A stretch of 64,000 nucleotides of DNA from 43-108 sp001915545 (GCA_902491215.1 CABUGV010000017.1:1-64000); one strand, 5' to 3'. Counted from the stretch's first letter, positions 32,004-42,184 are shown. Made by a program: numbers and translations. Notes: generated by a model from the letters alone, not told the origin.

Positions 32004-33422
32004 ATGAATCAGAAACTTTTTTCAGAGCTGCCATACAAAGTAGCAGACATGAACCTTGTTGATTTCGGCCGTAAAGAAATTGACATGGCTGAACACGAAA
32101 TGCCCGGACTTATGGCACTGCGTGAGAAATACGGAGACAGTAAACCGCTGAAAGGTGCCAGAATAATGGGTTCTCTCCACATGACAATACAGACAGCTGT
32201 ATTGATAGAGACTTTGGTAAAACTCGGTGCTGAAGTAAGATGGTGCTCCTGCAACATATATTCTACACAAGACCATGCAGCCGCAGCAATAGCTGATGAT
32301 GGAGTAGCAGTATTTGCTTGGAAAGGCGAAAGTCTGGCAGACTACTGGTGGTGCACACTTCAAGCTCTCACATACCCTGGAGGAAAAGGACCGACAATGA
32401 TTGTTGACGACGGCGGCGATGCAACACTGATGATACACCTCGGTGCCAAAGCAGAAAAAGATCCTTCTGTCCTTGACAGAGAAGCAACTTCTGGAGATGA
32501 AAAAGAGCTCCTGAACATACTTAAGGAAGTAAGAAAAGTAAATCCTAACATGTGGAGCGACATGGCCAAGGAGATCAGAGGTGTAAGCGAAGAAACAACA
32601 ACAGGAGTACACCGTCTGTACCAGATGGAAGAACGTGGCGAACTTCTCTTCCCTGCGTTCAATGTCAACGACTCCGTAACAAAAAGCAAATTCGACAATC
32701 TTTACGGTTGCCGCGAGAGCCTGGCAGACGGTATCAAGCGTGCAACAGATGTTATGATTGCAGGAAAAGTATGTGTTGTTGCCGGTTATGGTGAAGTAGG
32801 CAAAGGCTGTGCCCAGTCAATGCGTTCATACGGTGCTAGAGTACTTGTTACTGAAATAGATCCTATATGCGCACTTCAGGCTGCAATGGAAGGATTTGAA
32901 GTTGTAACAATGGAAGAAGCCTGCAAGATAGGCAACATCTTCGTCACAACTACAGGTAACATCGATGTAATCCGCACCGACCACATGGAACAGATGCCAG
33001 ACCAGGCCATAGTATGCAACATCGGCCACTTCGACAGTGAAATACAGGTTGACGGCCTCAAGCATATACCAGGCATAAAGTGCGTCAATATCAAGCCACA
33101 GGTCGACAGATATTATTTCCCTGACGGACACAGCATAATTCTTCTTGCAGACGGACGTCTTGTCAACCTCGGATGTGCAACAGGCCATCCTTCATTCGTA
33201 ATGAGCAACTCATTCACGAACCAGACGCTTGCACAGATTGATCTGTACAAGAACGATTACAAGACAGGCGTATACAGATTGCCTAAATATCTCGATGAAG
33301 AAGTGGCACGTCTGCACCTCGAACGTATCGGCGTACACCTCACAACTCTGACACAGGCTCAGGCAGACTATATTGGCGTGAAGGTTGAAGGCCCATACAA
33401 AGCAGAACACTACAGATATTAA
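32004..33422 (+). CDS. ahcY: Adenosylhomocysteinase (SAH hydrolase)
   Basis: From the ATG at 32004 the protein is 472 residues. It has the full family set: HMTIQTAVLIETL near residue 55, CNIYSTQDHAAAAI, VDDGGDATLMIH, KFDNLYGCRESLADGIKRATD, the NAD-binding VAGYGEVGKGCA, and the C-terminal KAEHYRY. It splits S-adenosylhomocysteine to adenosine and homocysteine in the methylation cycle, in the cytoplasm. The yfhO-like gene starts 24 bases later and is probably co-transcribed. Confidence 0.96.
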   Translation: MNQKLFSELPYKVADMNLVDFGRKEIDMAEHEMPGLMALREKYGDSKPLKGARIMGSLHMTIQTAVLIETLVKLGAEVRWCSCNIYSTQDHAAAAIADDGVAVFAWKGESLADYWWCTLQALTYPGGKGPTMIVDDGGDATLMIHLGAKAEKDPSVLDREATSGDEKELLNILKEVRKVNPNMWSDMAKEIRGVSEETTTGVHRLYQMEERGELLFPAFNVNDSVTKSKFDNLYGCRESLADGIKRATDVMIAGKVCVVAGYGEVGKGCAQSMRSYGARVLVTEIDPICALQAAMEGFEVVTMEEACKIGNIFVTTTGNIDVIRTDHMEQMPDQAIVCNIGHFDSEIQVDGLKHIPGIKCVNIKPQVDRYYFPDGHSIILLADGRLVNLGCATGHPSFVMSNSFTNQTLAQIDLYKNDYKTGVYRLPKYLDEEVARLHLERIGVHLTTLTQAQADYIGVKVEGPYKAEHYRY

Positions 33423-33446
33423 TCAAACAAAACCTTAATAAAGAAA

Positions 33447-36053
33447 ATGAATATCAATTTCAAGAAATACGTACCCGATATTATATGCATAATTTTCTTC
33501 GCTGTAATATCGCTTGTATATTTCTATCCTGCAGATCTGGACGGAAGGCGCCTTGAACAGCATGACAACGGTGCGGGTGCAGGTCTCGGTGTAGAGATAG
33601 TTGATTATGCAAACAGGCACGACGGTGCAACAACAAGATGGACCAACTCCGTATTTGGCGGTATGCCAACATATCAGATTGCTCCAAGCTACGATTCTTC
33701 AAGATTGCTTTCATCCGTAGGAAAGGTCTACCATCTGTTCCTGCCTGACTATGTTTACTACATATTCATAAGCATGCTCGGATTCTACATTCTCCTCAGA
33801 GCATTCGATTTCAAGCAATGGATGGCGGCATTGGGAGCTATCATTTGGGCATTCTCAAGCTACTTCTTCATCATTATTGCAGCAGGACACATCTGGAAAG
33901 TTCTTACTCTTGCGTTCATTCCACCTACAATAGCAGGTATGGTATTGTGCTACAAGGGTAAATATCTCAAGGGAGGAATAGTCACTGCCATATTCGCGGC
34001 TCTGCAGATTCTTTCCAACCACGTGCAGATGACCTATTATTTCCTCTTCCCTATCCTATTCATGTTCATCGGCTATCTTATATCTGCAATCAGAGAAAAG
34101 CAGATGATGAGATTTGCAAAAGCAACCGGCACGCTCATAGTTGCAGCCGCACTGGCTGTATGCATGAACCTGTCTAATCTGTACCATACATACGAGTACA
34201 GCAAAGACTCAATGAGAGGAAAAAGCGAACTGGTCAAAGAAGGAAAGGAACACGACCAAACAGATTCCGGACTGGAAAAAAGCTACATCACACAGTGGAG
34301 CTACGGCATCGGAGAAACATGGACACTGCTGATTCCAAACTTCAAAGGAGGTGCATCTGTACCTCTCAACCAGAGCAAGACAGCAATGGACAAGGCTACA
34401 CCAATGTATGAACCTATCTATGGAGCATTTACCCAGTATTGGGGCGAACAGCCGGGAACAAGCGGTCCGGTGTACGTAGGAGCATTCGTACTGACACTCT
34501 TTGTACTCAGCCTTTTCATTATAAGCAACCGCAATCCGCTTAAATGGGCGCTCCTTGCTGCTACTGTATTGTCTATACTTCTGGCTTGGGGAAAGAACTT
34601 CATGCCGTTCACAGACTTCTTCATCGACAACATCCCGATGTACAACAAGTTCAGAACGGTATCGTCTATACTAGTCATCGCAGAATTCACCATACCTCTC
34701 CTTGCAATGCTCGCACTCAAAGAATTCGTTGAAAGAGTGCAGAACGACGAAAAGCGCAAGGAAGCTATGAAATATCTTCGTCTGAGCGCCATAATCACTG
34801 GTGGTATAGCACTGATTTTTGCTGTTGCACCATCTGTATTCACAGGAAGCTGCATATCTTCCAACGACACAAGGATGATGGAGCAGTACGTTCAGGCCGG
34901 CTATATTCCGCAGAACGAGATGGGCAATATCTTGGCAAGCATGAGCGACATGCGCCTTGCAATGCTTCAGTCTGATGCATGGAGAAGTTTCATAATAATT
35001 GCCATCGGCACGCTCATCCTGGCATTCTTCTATTCAAGAAGCAAGACCCTGAAGCCAGCATACGCAGTATGCGCCATAATAGCACTGTGTCTCATCGACA
35101 TGTGGAGCGTCAACAAGAGATATCTCAATGACAACATGTTCGTATACCCTAGCGGACCTGTTGCAGTACAGAAAACTGAAGCCGACGAATACATACTCGA
35201 AAAGGACAAGGACAAGCTCGACTACCGCGTACTCAACTACACAGTAAGTACCTTCAACGACAATACAACTTCGTTCTATCACAAGAGCATCGGTGGCTAC
35301 CATGCGGCAAAACTCAGACGCTACCAGGAACTGATAGAAGAACATATCGGAAAGGAAATGCAGAACGTCTACACAGCCATGAGCATGGCAGGAATGGACA
35401 CTGTCAAAATGATGTCTGATCCGACTATCAAATATCCTATTTTCCGCTTTGAAGAAGTAAACTGCGACAGCCTCTTCCCTGTGATAAACATGCTCAACAC
35501 AAGATGGTTCATCATGGGAGGCGGAAAGGACGGCAACACTAAACTTGCAGTATTCAATCCTTGTGCAAACGGAAATGCCTGGTTCGTAAACAACGTCAAC
35601 TATGTAAACAATGCAAACGAGGAAATTGATGCTCTGCACAACATTAATCCGAAGCACACAGCCGTAGTCGATAAGACATTCAGCAGCGCACTCAACAATG
35701 TGAAAGACTGTCCATCAGATTCAAACAGTACAGTCAAACTCACCAGCTACGATGCAGATGCCCTCAAATATGAGGTAAACTCAAAGAACGGAGGCGTTGT
35801 AGTATTCTCTGAAATATACTACCCAGGCTGGAAAGCAACCATTGACGGAAAAGATGCCGAAATAGGACGCGCGAACTATGTTCTCCGTGCGATGTACGTA
35901 CCTGCAGGCAAGCACACAATAGAAATGACATTCTATCCTACAAGTGTAAGCACAACAGAAACTATCGCCTACATAGCCATGGCACTGTTGCTTATAGGAG
36001 TAGTTGCAGGATTCATCAAGAGTGCAAGAAAGAAAAAGGAAACAGCAGAATAA
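33447..36053 (+). CDS. YfhO-family polytopic membrane protein
   Basis: An 868-residue protein with about 12-14 membrane helices and a large periplasmic C-terminal domain (about 560-830). The N-terminal block RRLEQHDNGAGAGLGVEI...WTNSVFGGMPTYQI matches the YfhO family of glycosyltransferase-like (GT-C fold) proteins, which are linked to cell-envelope glycans in other bacteria. The C-terminal GVVVFSEIYYPGWKATIDGK segment is also typical. It follows ahcY by 24 bases, a linkage with no obvious biochemical reason. The substrate is unknown. Confidence 0.85.
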   Translation: MNINFKKYVPDIICIIFFAVISLVYFYPADLDGRRLEQHDNGAGAGLGVEIVDYANRHDGATTRWTNSVFGGMPTYQIAPSYDSSRLLSSVGKVYHLFLPDYVYYIFISMLGFYILLRAFDFKQWMAALGAIIWAFSSYFFIIIAAGHIWKVLTLAFIPPTIAGMVLCYKGKYLKGGIVTAIFAALQILSNHVQMTYYFLFPILFMFIGYLISAIREKQMMRFAKATGTLIVAAALAVCMNLSNLYHTYEYSKDSMRGKSELVKEGKEHDQTDSGLEKSYITQWSYGIGETWTLLIPNFKGGASVPLNQSKTAMDKATPMYEPIYGAFTQYWGEQPGTSGPVYVGAFVLTLFVLSLFIISNRNPLKWALLAATVLSILLAWGKNFMPFTDFFIDNIPMYNKFRTVSSILVIAEFTIPLLAMLALKEFVERVQNDEKRKEAMKYLRLSAIITGGIALIFAVAPSVFTGSCISSNDTRMMEQYVQAGYIPQNEMGNILASMSDMRLAMLQSDAWRSFIIIAIGTLILAFFYSRSKTLKPAYAVCAIIALCLIDMWSVNKRYLNDNMFVYPSGPVAVQKTEADEYILEKDKDKLDYRVLNYTVSTFNDNTTSFYHKSIGGYHAAKLRRYQELIEEHIGKEMQNVYTAMSMAGMDTVKMMSDPTIKYPIFRFEEVNCDSLFPVINMLNTRWFIMGGGKDGNTKLAVFNPCANGNAWFVNNVNYVNNANEEIDALHNINPKHTAVVDKTFSSALNNVKDCPSDSNSTVKLTSYDADALKYEVNSKNGGVVVFSEIYYPGWKATIDGKDAEIGRANYVLRAMYVPAGKHTIEMTFYPTSVSTTETIAYIAMALLLIGVVAGFIKSARKKKETAE

Positions 36054-36070
36054 CGCATCTGCTTCCATAT

Positions 36071-36119
36071 AAAAATCGGGGCAATGAATGCTTGATTGCA
36101 TTTCATTGCCCCGATTTTT
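36071..36119. terminator. Bidirectional terminator between convergent genes
   Basis: An 18-bp perfect stem (AAAAATCGGGGCAATGAA and complement) with A/T runs on both sides serves the yfhO-like gene (+) and the PH-domain gene (-). Confidence 0.85.
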
Positions 36120-36147
36120 GTATCCTAATACGATAACGTATCTTATG

Positions 36148-36522
36148 CTACAGCAGATGGCGTGCCAGCATCTTCTGAAGCTGTTTTATGTCTATGCCTT
36201 TTCCGAAATTCTGTTCCAACGGTTCCTCCAGTCCCCTAACCCATATTTTCATTTCGCAGTCGAGATCAAAAGTGCCGGAAGTTTCCACAGAAAAGTGTTC
36301 TATGGAACGATAAGGAATAGAATGATATTCACGCTTACGTCCTGTCACTCCCTGAGTATTCTGAATAATCAATCTCCTATCAGTGAAGACCCATTTGTCG
36401 CGGATGATCGAAAAGGCCTGCTCGATCTGTTCACCATCACAAAGCAGATCCGCATACTCTCGCTTGATAACCTCCGGATCTATGTCCGAAGCGTTTCCCA
36501 TGATTGCATTAAGTATTCCCAT
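36148..36522 (-). CDS. Bacterial PH-domain protein
   Basis: A 124-residue soluble protein. The strands VFTDRRLIIQNTQGVTGRKREYHSIPYRSIEHFSVE (cut here) match the bacterial PH domain (bPH/YvbH-like), followed by a terminal helix (KQLQKMLARHLL). Such proteins are widespread and poorly characterised, and may bind membranes or partner proteins. Length is typical. It lies downstream of the spore-maturation-like fusion gene with a 61-base gap and may be in its operon. Confidence 0.75.
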   Translation of the reverse strand: MGILNAIMGNASDIDPEVIKREYADLLCDGEQIEQAFSIIRDKWVFTDRRLIIQNTQGVTGRKREYHSIPYRSIEHFSVETSGTFDLDCEMKIWVRGLEEPLEQNFGKGIDIKQLQKMLARHLL

Positions 36523-36583
36523 AAATTCTTATAACAATATTAATAATCCGAGATAATTACACATCAACAACCAGTTAACCCGA

Positions 36584-37816
36584 TTAACCGAAAAAGATAT
36601 AAGAAATAAAGATTGCAGCTATGATACCCGCCAGGTCTGCCAACAAACCGCAAGGCACTGCATGTCTAGTATTACGTATGCCGACACTGCCGAAATACAC
36701 AGCCAATATATAGAACGTCGTATCAGTAGAACCTTGGAACACACAGCTCAAACGTCCGGCAAACGAGTCAGGTCCATAAGCCGACATGGCATCGACCATC
36801 AAACCGCGAGCTCCGCTGCCGCTAAGAGGTTTCATTATGGCCACAGGAAGAGCTCCTACAAAATCCGTATCGCAACCGAAAAGCGACACCACCCATGCAA
36901 TACCTCTCATAAGCATATCCATACATCCAGAAGCACGGAACACGCCTATTGCGACCAATATGGCAACCAGATAAGGAATTATTTTTACAGCTGTCGAAAA
37001 GCCGTCCTTTGCACCGTCCACGAAAGCATCGTATACATTGATTTTCTTCCTGAGACCTGCCAGAACGAACGATATTATTATGCAGAAAAGAATTATGCTT
37101 GCAACAGACGAACTGACCACATTCATAGTATCTTTGTCCATACGGCTGAATAGCCAAACTATAGAAGCAGCAAACAGACACATACCTCCAAGCACAGCCA
37201 CAAGTACAGGATTGAAAAGGTTGATTTTCTGGTAAAGGCTGACTACAATAATTCCAGCCAACGTAGATACAAACGTTGCAATAAGTATAGGCAGGAAAAC
37301 ATCTGTAGGCTGCGCCGCGCCCATCTGTGTCCTATACACCATTATGCTTACGGGGATAATCGTAAGTCCGGAAGTATTGAGAACAAGAAACATAATCATC
37401 GGATTCGAAGCCGTGTCCTTACGCGGATTTATTTCCTGAAGTCCCTCCATAGCCTTCAGTCCCAACGGCGTCGCCGCATTGTCAAGCCCGAGCATATTCG
37501 CAGCTATATTCATAAATATCGAGCCGGTAACCGGATGTCCTTTAGGTATGTCAGGGAAAAGGCGATAAAAAACAGGACTGAGCACACGGGCCATAACATT
37601 TACCACTCCACTTCGCTCACCAATCTTCATTATTCCCATCCACAGAGCCAGCACACCAGTCAGTCCCAATGATATTTCAAAAGCATTCTTGGAACTTGAG
37701 AATGTTGAATCTATTATATCACTGAAAACTTCCGTATTGCCGAAAAATATCATCTGCGCCAAAGCAAAAACAAAGGCAAGCAGAAAGAAAGCTATCCAAA
37801 TATAATTCAGTACCAT
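36584..37816 (-). CDS. SpmA-SpmB fused nucleoside-recognition (Gate) domain membrane protein
   Basis: A 410-residue membrane protein with two Gate (nucleoside-recognition) domains. The N-terminal half resembles SpmA (GVLALWMGIMKIGERSGVVN, NAATPLGLKAMEGLQEIN) and the C-terminal half SpmB (KIIPYLVAILVAIGVFRASG, GSTDTTFYILAVYFGS). In Bacillus the two are separate genes needed for spore core dehydration; Bacteroidetes do not sporulate, so a transport role is likely. It is followed by a PH-domain gene and preceded, 75 bases away, by another membrane protein on the same strand. Confidence 0.85.
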   Translation of the reverse strand: MVLNYIWIAFFLLAFVFALAQMIFFGNTEVFSDIIDSTFSSSKNAFEISLGLTGVLALWMGIMKIGERSGVVNVMARVLSPVFYRLFPDIPKGHPVTGSIFMNIAANMLGLDNAATPLGLKAMEGLQEINPRKDTASNPMIMFLVLNTSGLTIIPVSIMVYRTQMGAAQPTDVFLPILIATFVSTLAGIIVVSLYQKINLFNPVLVAVLGGMCLFAASIVWLFSRMDKDTMNVVSSSVASIILFCIIISFVLAGLRKKINVYDAFVDGAKDGFSTAVKIIPYLVAILVAIGVFRASGCMDMLMRGIAWVVSLFGCDTDFVGALPVAIMKPLSGSGARGLMVDAMSAYGPDSFAGRLSCVFQGSTDTTFYILAVYFGSVGIRNTRHAVPCGLLADLAGIIAAIFISYIFFG

Positions 37817-37891
37817 ATCATTAGTTAATATTATCTACATCATAAAACGGCCGTTTCCTATACGCATTTATCGTACAAGGAAACAACACCG

Positions 37892-38581
37892 TCAATCCTT
37901 TCGCCGCGCGGCAACTGCAAGGATAAGCCCAAGCACAACACCCAGCAAAGCGGCAAAGATCACACGCATATCCTCTGGCAAAAGAAATGTCACCGTGTGC
38001 GCAGGAAACCAGAATAGCGGAATGGTCTTCTTGAAGACAAATCCCCACTGCACCTTCCAGTTGATATTCTGCAAAATCTCTCCCATCGGTATCGGAGAGA
38101 AAAGCCCTCGCATAGTACCTCCTGTAGCCAATATATGCGTATCCGTAATCTTATGCAACGTCATAAATACAGGTGCAAAGATACTGTTCATTGCCACAGA
38201 TACAGCAAAAGCCAACACCACCTTGCCGACAGAAATATTTCCAGACATGATGCCGGCCGGATTTTCAACACCCAGATAACCAGCAAAAGCAGGAATGCCA
38301 GTTGAGAAAATCACAAAAGCCATATTTATCGCCATTCCGAATATGCCCCACACAAAAGCGCGCGGCATTACACCGAACCCCTTGCGATAATATGAGCCGG
38401 AACTGATGCGAAGCCCTAAAAGTTCGCCCAATGTCGACAACACTGCAAATTTAAAGAAACTTGCCAACATTCCATGAGAAGAATTGAACTCCCGATAAGC
38501 GCCATAAAGTTCGTCCGAAACGAAAAACGGCACAAAAAGGACCAATGTTACACATAAAAATAGCAGGTCACCTTTTTTCAT
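37892..38581 (-). CDS. Small polytopic membrane protein, possibly Mpv17/PMP22-like
   Basis: A 229-residue protein with about five or six membrane helices. The end of the protein (KKTIPLFWFPAHTVTFLLPEDMRVIFAALLGVVLGLI, cut here) recalls the Mpv17/PMP22 C-terminal pattern of aromatic-rich helix, Pro, Arg, helix. The match is by eye and moderate. It is upstream of the SpmA-SpmB fusion gene (75 bases) on the same strand, so the two and the PH protein may form one unit. Function is unknown. Confidence 0.5.
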   Translation of the reverse strand: MKKGDLLFLCVTLVLFVPFFVSDELYGAYREFNSSHGMLASFFKFAVLSTLGELLGLRISSGSYYRKGFGVMPRAFVWGIFGMAINMAFVIFSTGIPAFAGYLGVENPAGIMSGNISVGKVVLAFAVSVAMNSIFAPVFMTLHKITDTHILATGGTMRGLFSPIPMGEILQNINWKVQWGFVFKKTIPLFWFPAHTVTFLLPEDMRVIFAALLGVVLGLILAVAARRKD

Positions 38582-38849
38582 CCGAATATTTGTTTATGGT
38601 TAAACATACATTATCGACATGCTGTAGCCCATTCCTCCGACCAAACACATACACCTGAAATACAATATACGCAGGCATACGTTCAATACAGAAACAGCAT
38701 AAAAGCATGCAGGCGTAAAGTTATGAAAAGTTTACATATTCATAAACGAATAAGCACAATGTTTGAAAAAATGATACATTTTCTATTCTTTTAGTTACAT
38801 TTTTCATATTTCGAAACAATATATGTCTTTAAAAGTGCATTAAAAAACA

Positions 38850-38857
38850 TATATTTG
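38850..38857 (+). promoter_or_regulatory. Promoter -7 element directly before a start codon
   Basis: TATATTTG, a perfect TAnnTTTG match, ends only 5 bases before the ATG at 38863. The transcript start would fall at or next to the start codon, implying a leaderless mRNA. Confidence 0.5.
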
Positions 38858-38862
38858 CATAC

Positions 38863-39249
38863 ATGAACAAACGTACAGCCATAGCGATATTTTCATTTGC
38901 GCTTGCAGTCATAGTCTGCGCAATCTACTTTTGCGCAGATTCCAGAAGCACGCAAATCCAGACATCCCAATCATCCTGTACATCAAACAAGTCAAATCCA
39001 AACAGCAAAAGACACAGAAAAATTCGATTTGACGAAGATGATTTCAACAAAGAAGCCACTTTGCATCTTTCCGACAGACACACAAAGCTTTTCAAAAAAG
39101 ACGAAGAACATGGTGGCCAGGCACATATTTCTACATGCGGTCCATTCCTAAAAGCATTTATCAATTATAAAGCTATAGAGATAAAAGCCACGACCAAGAG
39201 CTGTGCAAAAAGTCCGATATTCATTCTATTTCTGAAGATACTCATTTGA
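38863..39249 (+). CDS. Small membrane-anchored or secreted protein, unknown
   Basis: A 128-residue product with an N-terminal hydrophobic helix (AIAIFSFALAVIVCAIYF) and a polar, Ser/Asn/Lys-rich linker, then a charged segment (about 50-90) and a hydrophobic end. It contains five Cys. I recognise no family. Support for it being real is the open frame, the signal anchor and a perfect promoter element at its start. The mixed composition and the odd hydrophobic tail (SPIFILFLKILI) leave room for it being a decayed gene. Confidence 0.45.
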   Translation: MNKRTAIAIFSFALAVIVCAIYFCADSRSTQIQTSQSSCTSNKSNPNSKRHRKIRFDEDDFNKEATLHLSDRHTKLFKKDEEHGGQAHISTCGPFLKAFINYKAIEIKATTKSCAKSPIFILFLKILI

Positions 39250-39354
39250 CAGAATCGTGAAATGCACGGCGTGCTTATGTATACAGCATAAACATGTCTC
39301 CGCTAAATGCTTTTATAAAAAGAACTATTGAACAACCAATATTATCAGAACAAA

Positions 39355-41220
39355 ATGCTGACAACTATAATAATACTCATAATATCGGCCATTCTGTTTG
39401 TCAACGGTAAAATCCGTTCCGACATCGTGGCCCTTTGCGCACTCATTGCGCTTACGGTATCGGGAATACTGACGCCCGAAGAAGCCCTTTCAGGCTTTTC
39501 AAATTCCACAGTAGTAATGATGACAGGACTGTTCGTTGTCGGAGGAGCAATCTTCCAGACCGGTCTGGCCAAAATGATAAGTTCTCGCATTCTGAAGCTT
39601 GCAGGCGACAGCGAAACCAAGCTTTTTCTCCTCGTGATGCTCGTCACATCGGCCATAGGCGCATTTGTGAGCAACACCGGAACCGTTGCCCTCATGCTTC
39701 CGATTGTTGTTAGCCTTGCCGCCGGAGCAAACATGTCGTCAAGACGTATGCTCATGCCTATGGCTTTCGCCAGCAGTATGGGAGGAATGATGACGCTCAT
39801 CGGAACACCGCCCAACCTCATCATTCAGGACTCGATAATATCAGCAGGTCTCGAACCTCTGAAGTTCTTCTCATTCCTTCCTGCCGGAATCATCTGCGTT
39901 GCTGCAGGAACACTTATACTGATGCCGCTTAGCAAATGGTTCCTTTCGAAGGATAAAGACAAGAAAGACAGGAAGAGCACAAGCACCAACAAAAGCATGT
40001 CGCAGCTTGTGAAGGAATACGGCATTGCCGACAATCTTTTCCGACTTCAGGCCACAGCGTCATCAAAACTGACAGGACATACTGTAGCCGAATTCGACAT
40101 AAACCGCAAATACGGCCTCAACATTCTGGAGATTAGACGAGGAAACGCCTCCAAGAACAGATTTTTCAAAACAATAACACAGAAGACTGCATCGCCTGAA
40201 ACGCGTCTCGAGGCCGGTGATATAATATATGCAACCGGAGACTTCAGCGGAATTGAACAGATAGCAAAAGATCTGAATCTTGAGGTACTCGACGGCCATA
40301 CAACGGAAATGACCAACAACAAACAGAACAAGTTGGATTTCTATGACATCGGAATTGCAGAGATTGTGCTCATGCCGACTTCCGACCTGCTCCACCGCAC
40401 TATTAAAGAGACTGATCTCAGAAACAAATTCAATGTCAACGTGCTTGGAATACAGCGCAAACAGGAATACATCCTTGAAAACCTGGGCAACCAGCGCATC
40501 AGCGGAGGCGACAAACTGCTTGTACAGGGCACATGGGAGAACATTGCCCGACTTGAACACGAAAGAAACGACTGGGTCATCCTCGGACAACCCCTCGCCG
40601 AAGCGGCAAAAGTGACAATCGACTATAAAGCCCCAGTTGCAGCAACCATAATGATATTGATGATAGCGGCCATGGTCTTCGACTTCATACCGGTTGCACC
40701 GGTGACAGCCGTACTCACAGCCGCAGTCCTTATGGTTCTCACGAAATGTTTCCGCAACGTCGAAATGGCCTACAAGACCATAAACATGGAAAGCATCGTG
40801 CTCATAGCGGCCATGCTTCCGATGTCGCAGGCACTCGAAAAGACAGGAACATCCGAGCTTATATCCAACTCGCTCGCAACAGGATTAGGCATATATGGTC
40901 CGACAGTACTCATGGCAGGCATATACTTCACCACATCGCTTATGACAATGTTCATCAGCAACACGGCGACAGCTGTACTCATGGCACCGATAGCCATGCA
41001 CAGTGCCATGCAGATAGACTGCAGTCCGGTTCCATACCTCTTTGCTGTTACGTTCGGAGCCAGCATGTGCTTCGCATCACCGTTCTCCACACCGCCAAAT
41101 GCACTTGTGATGACAGCCGGACAATACACGTTCATGGAATACATAAAAGTAGGACTTCCTCTGCAGATAATAATAGGAATACTGATGATATTCATTCTGC
41201 CGCTGATATTCCCGTTCTAA
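39355..41220 (+). CDS. SLC13-type anion transporter with two TrkA-C domains
   Basis: From the ATG at 39355 the protein is 621 residues. It has an N-terminal membrane half with SNSTVVMMTGLFVVGGA and SNTGTVALMLPI, a cytoplasmic insert of two TrkA-C (RCK_C) domains (about 215-420, GDIIYATGD and GDKLLVQGT), and a C-terminal membrane half with SNTATAVLMAPIA and SPFSTPPNALVM. This is the DASS/SLC13 layout with regulatory inserts. It probably imports a dicarboxylate, sulfate or similar anion with Na+. It has no operon partner and ends at a bidirectional terminator shared with the esterase gene. Confidence 0.88.
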   Translation: MLTTIIILIISAILFVNGKIRSDIVALCALIALTVSGILTPEEALSGFSNSTVVMMTGLFVVGGAIFQTGLAKMISSRILKLAGDSETKLFLLVMLVTSAIGAFVSNTGTVALMLPIVVSLAAGANMSSRRMLMPMAFASSMGGMMTLIGTPPNLIIQDSIISAGLEPLKFFSFLPAGIICVAAGTLILMPLSKWFLSKDKDKKDRKSTSTNKSMSQLVKEYGIADNLFRLQATASSKLTGHTVAEFDINRKYGLNILEIRRGNASKNRFFKTITQKTASPETRLEAGDIIYATGDFSGIEQIAKDLNLEVLDGHTTEMTNNKQNKLDFYDIGIAEIVLMPTSDLLHRTIKETDLRNKFNVNVLGIQRKQEYILENLGNQRISGGDKLLVQGTWENIARLEHERNDWVILGQPLAEAAKVTIDYKAPVAATIMILMIAAMVFDFIPVAPVTAVLTAAVLMVLTKCFRNVEMAYKTINMESIVLIAAMLPMSQALEKTGTSELISNSLATGLGIYGPTVLMAGIYFTTSLMTMFISNTATAVLMAPIAMHSAMQIDCSPVPYLFAVTFGASMCFASPFSTPPNALVMTAGQYTFMEYIKVGLPLQIIIGILMIFILPLIFPF

Positions 41221-41243
41221 AGAATGACAGACTATACAAGCCG

Positions 41244-41288
41244 AAAAAAATGCGGCAGGTGAAAAAAAATCACCTTGCCGCATTTTTT
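41244..41288. terminator. Bidirectional terminator overlapping the esterase stop codon
   Basis: AAAAAATGCGGCAGGTGA pairs with TCACCTTGCCGCATTTTTT (one bulge) with A/T runs on both sides. The last codons and TGA stop of the minus-strand esterase lie inside the stem (41270 onward). Confidence 0.8.
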
Positions 41289-42184
41289 ATAAACAATCTC
41301 GACACGAACGGGAGACAAGTATAAAGCGCCGAATGCCAGTATTCATAGTCATGCCCGCCGTCGCGCACCCTCAACTCGCAGTGTATTCCGGCTTTCCGCA
41401 TTGCCTGAAAAAACTCAATATTTCGGTCGAACAGAAAATCATCGTCACCGCAATCCACAAACCATGCAACAGTTCTGAGACTGTCCTTACGCAAGTTGTC
41501 AGCCTCCTCGACATATCTGGTACAGCTGTGTTCGATGACCGAACGTGTCAATATACCCATTTTGTCAGTCAACGAAACGTTCGACATGTCGTATGCAGGA
41601 ATAGACATCAATGCACTCATTGCATATACGCCGCAGAACATATTGCTGTGCCTCTGCCCGTAGCTGGTTGCACCGCCTCCGCCCATAGACAAACCTGCAA
41701 CTGCGCGTTTGCCCTTACTTCCGCCGGCACGATAAAGTTTCTCAATATACGGAACAAACTCCTCAAAGAAGAAACTCTCATATTTCCATCCCGGCATATC
41801 GAAATAGCCATTCTGTACCACATGCGGATCGCCTCCTCCAGCATCAGGCGTAACGATGACCATTTCATCAGCTTCGCCACTGGCAACCAAACGATTCATT
41901 ACCTCCGAAACATGTCCTCGATTGACCCACACAGCATTGTTTTCCCACATACCGTGGAGCAGATAAAGTATTGGATAATGCTTCGATTTATCAGCATCGA
42001 AACTGCCCGGCAGCACCACTGTGTAAGCTCTAGGCGCATTAAGAATCTTGCTGTATATGGTATCGGTAACAACTTTACTACCTCTGTTCTGGGCCTGCAC
42101 CTGTACGGCACACACCAAAACAAATGCAACGGCAACTGCCACCTTTTTCGACAGGAACCGGAATCTATCAAAAAAACATTTCAT
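41270..42184 (-). CDS. Secreted CE1-type esterase (feruloyl/acetyl-xylan esterase-like)
   Basis: A 304-residue alpha/beta hydrolase with a signal peptide (about 1-32). YPILYLLHGMWEN forms the oxyanion region, GLSMGGGGA holds the nucleophile Ser166, VDCGDDDFLFDRN the acid Asp, and DGGHDYEYW the His. This is the esterase D/CE1 family pattern. It should release ferulate or acetate from xylan chains. It lies 49 bases downstream of a GH10 xylanase on the same strand, which supports a xylan role. Confidence 0.87.
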   Translation of the reverse strand: MKCFFDRFRFLSKKVAVAVAFVLVCAVQVQAQNRGSKVVTDTIYSKILNAPRAYTVVLPGSFDADKSKHYPILYLLHGMWENNAVWVNRGHVSEVMNRLVASGEADEMVIVTPDAGGGDPHVVQNGYFDMPGWKYESFFFEEFVPYIEKLYRAGGSKGKRAVAGLSMGGGGATSYGQRHSNMFCGVYAMSALMSIPAYDMSNVSLTDKMGILTRSVIEHSCTRYVEEADNLRKDSLRTVAWFVDCGDDDFLFDRNIEFFQAMRKAGIHCELRVRDGGHDYEYWHSALYTCLPFVSRLFIKNAAR

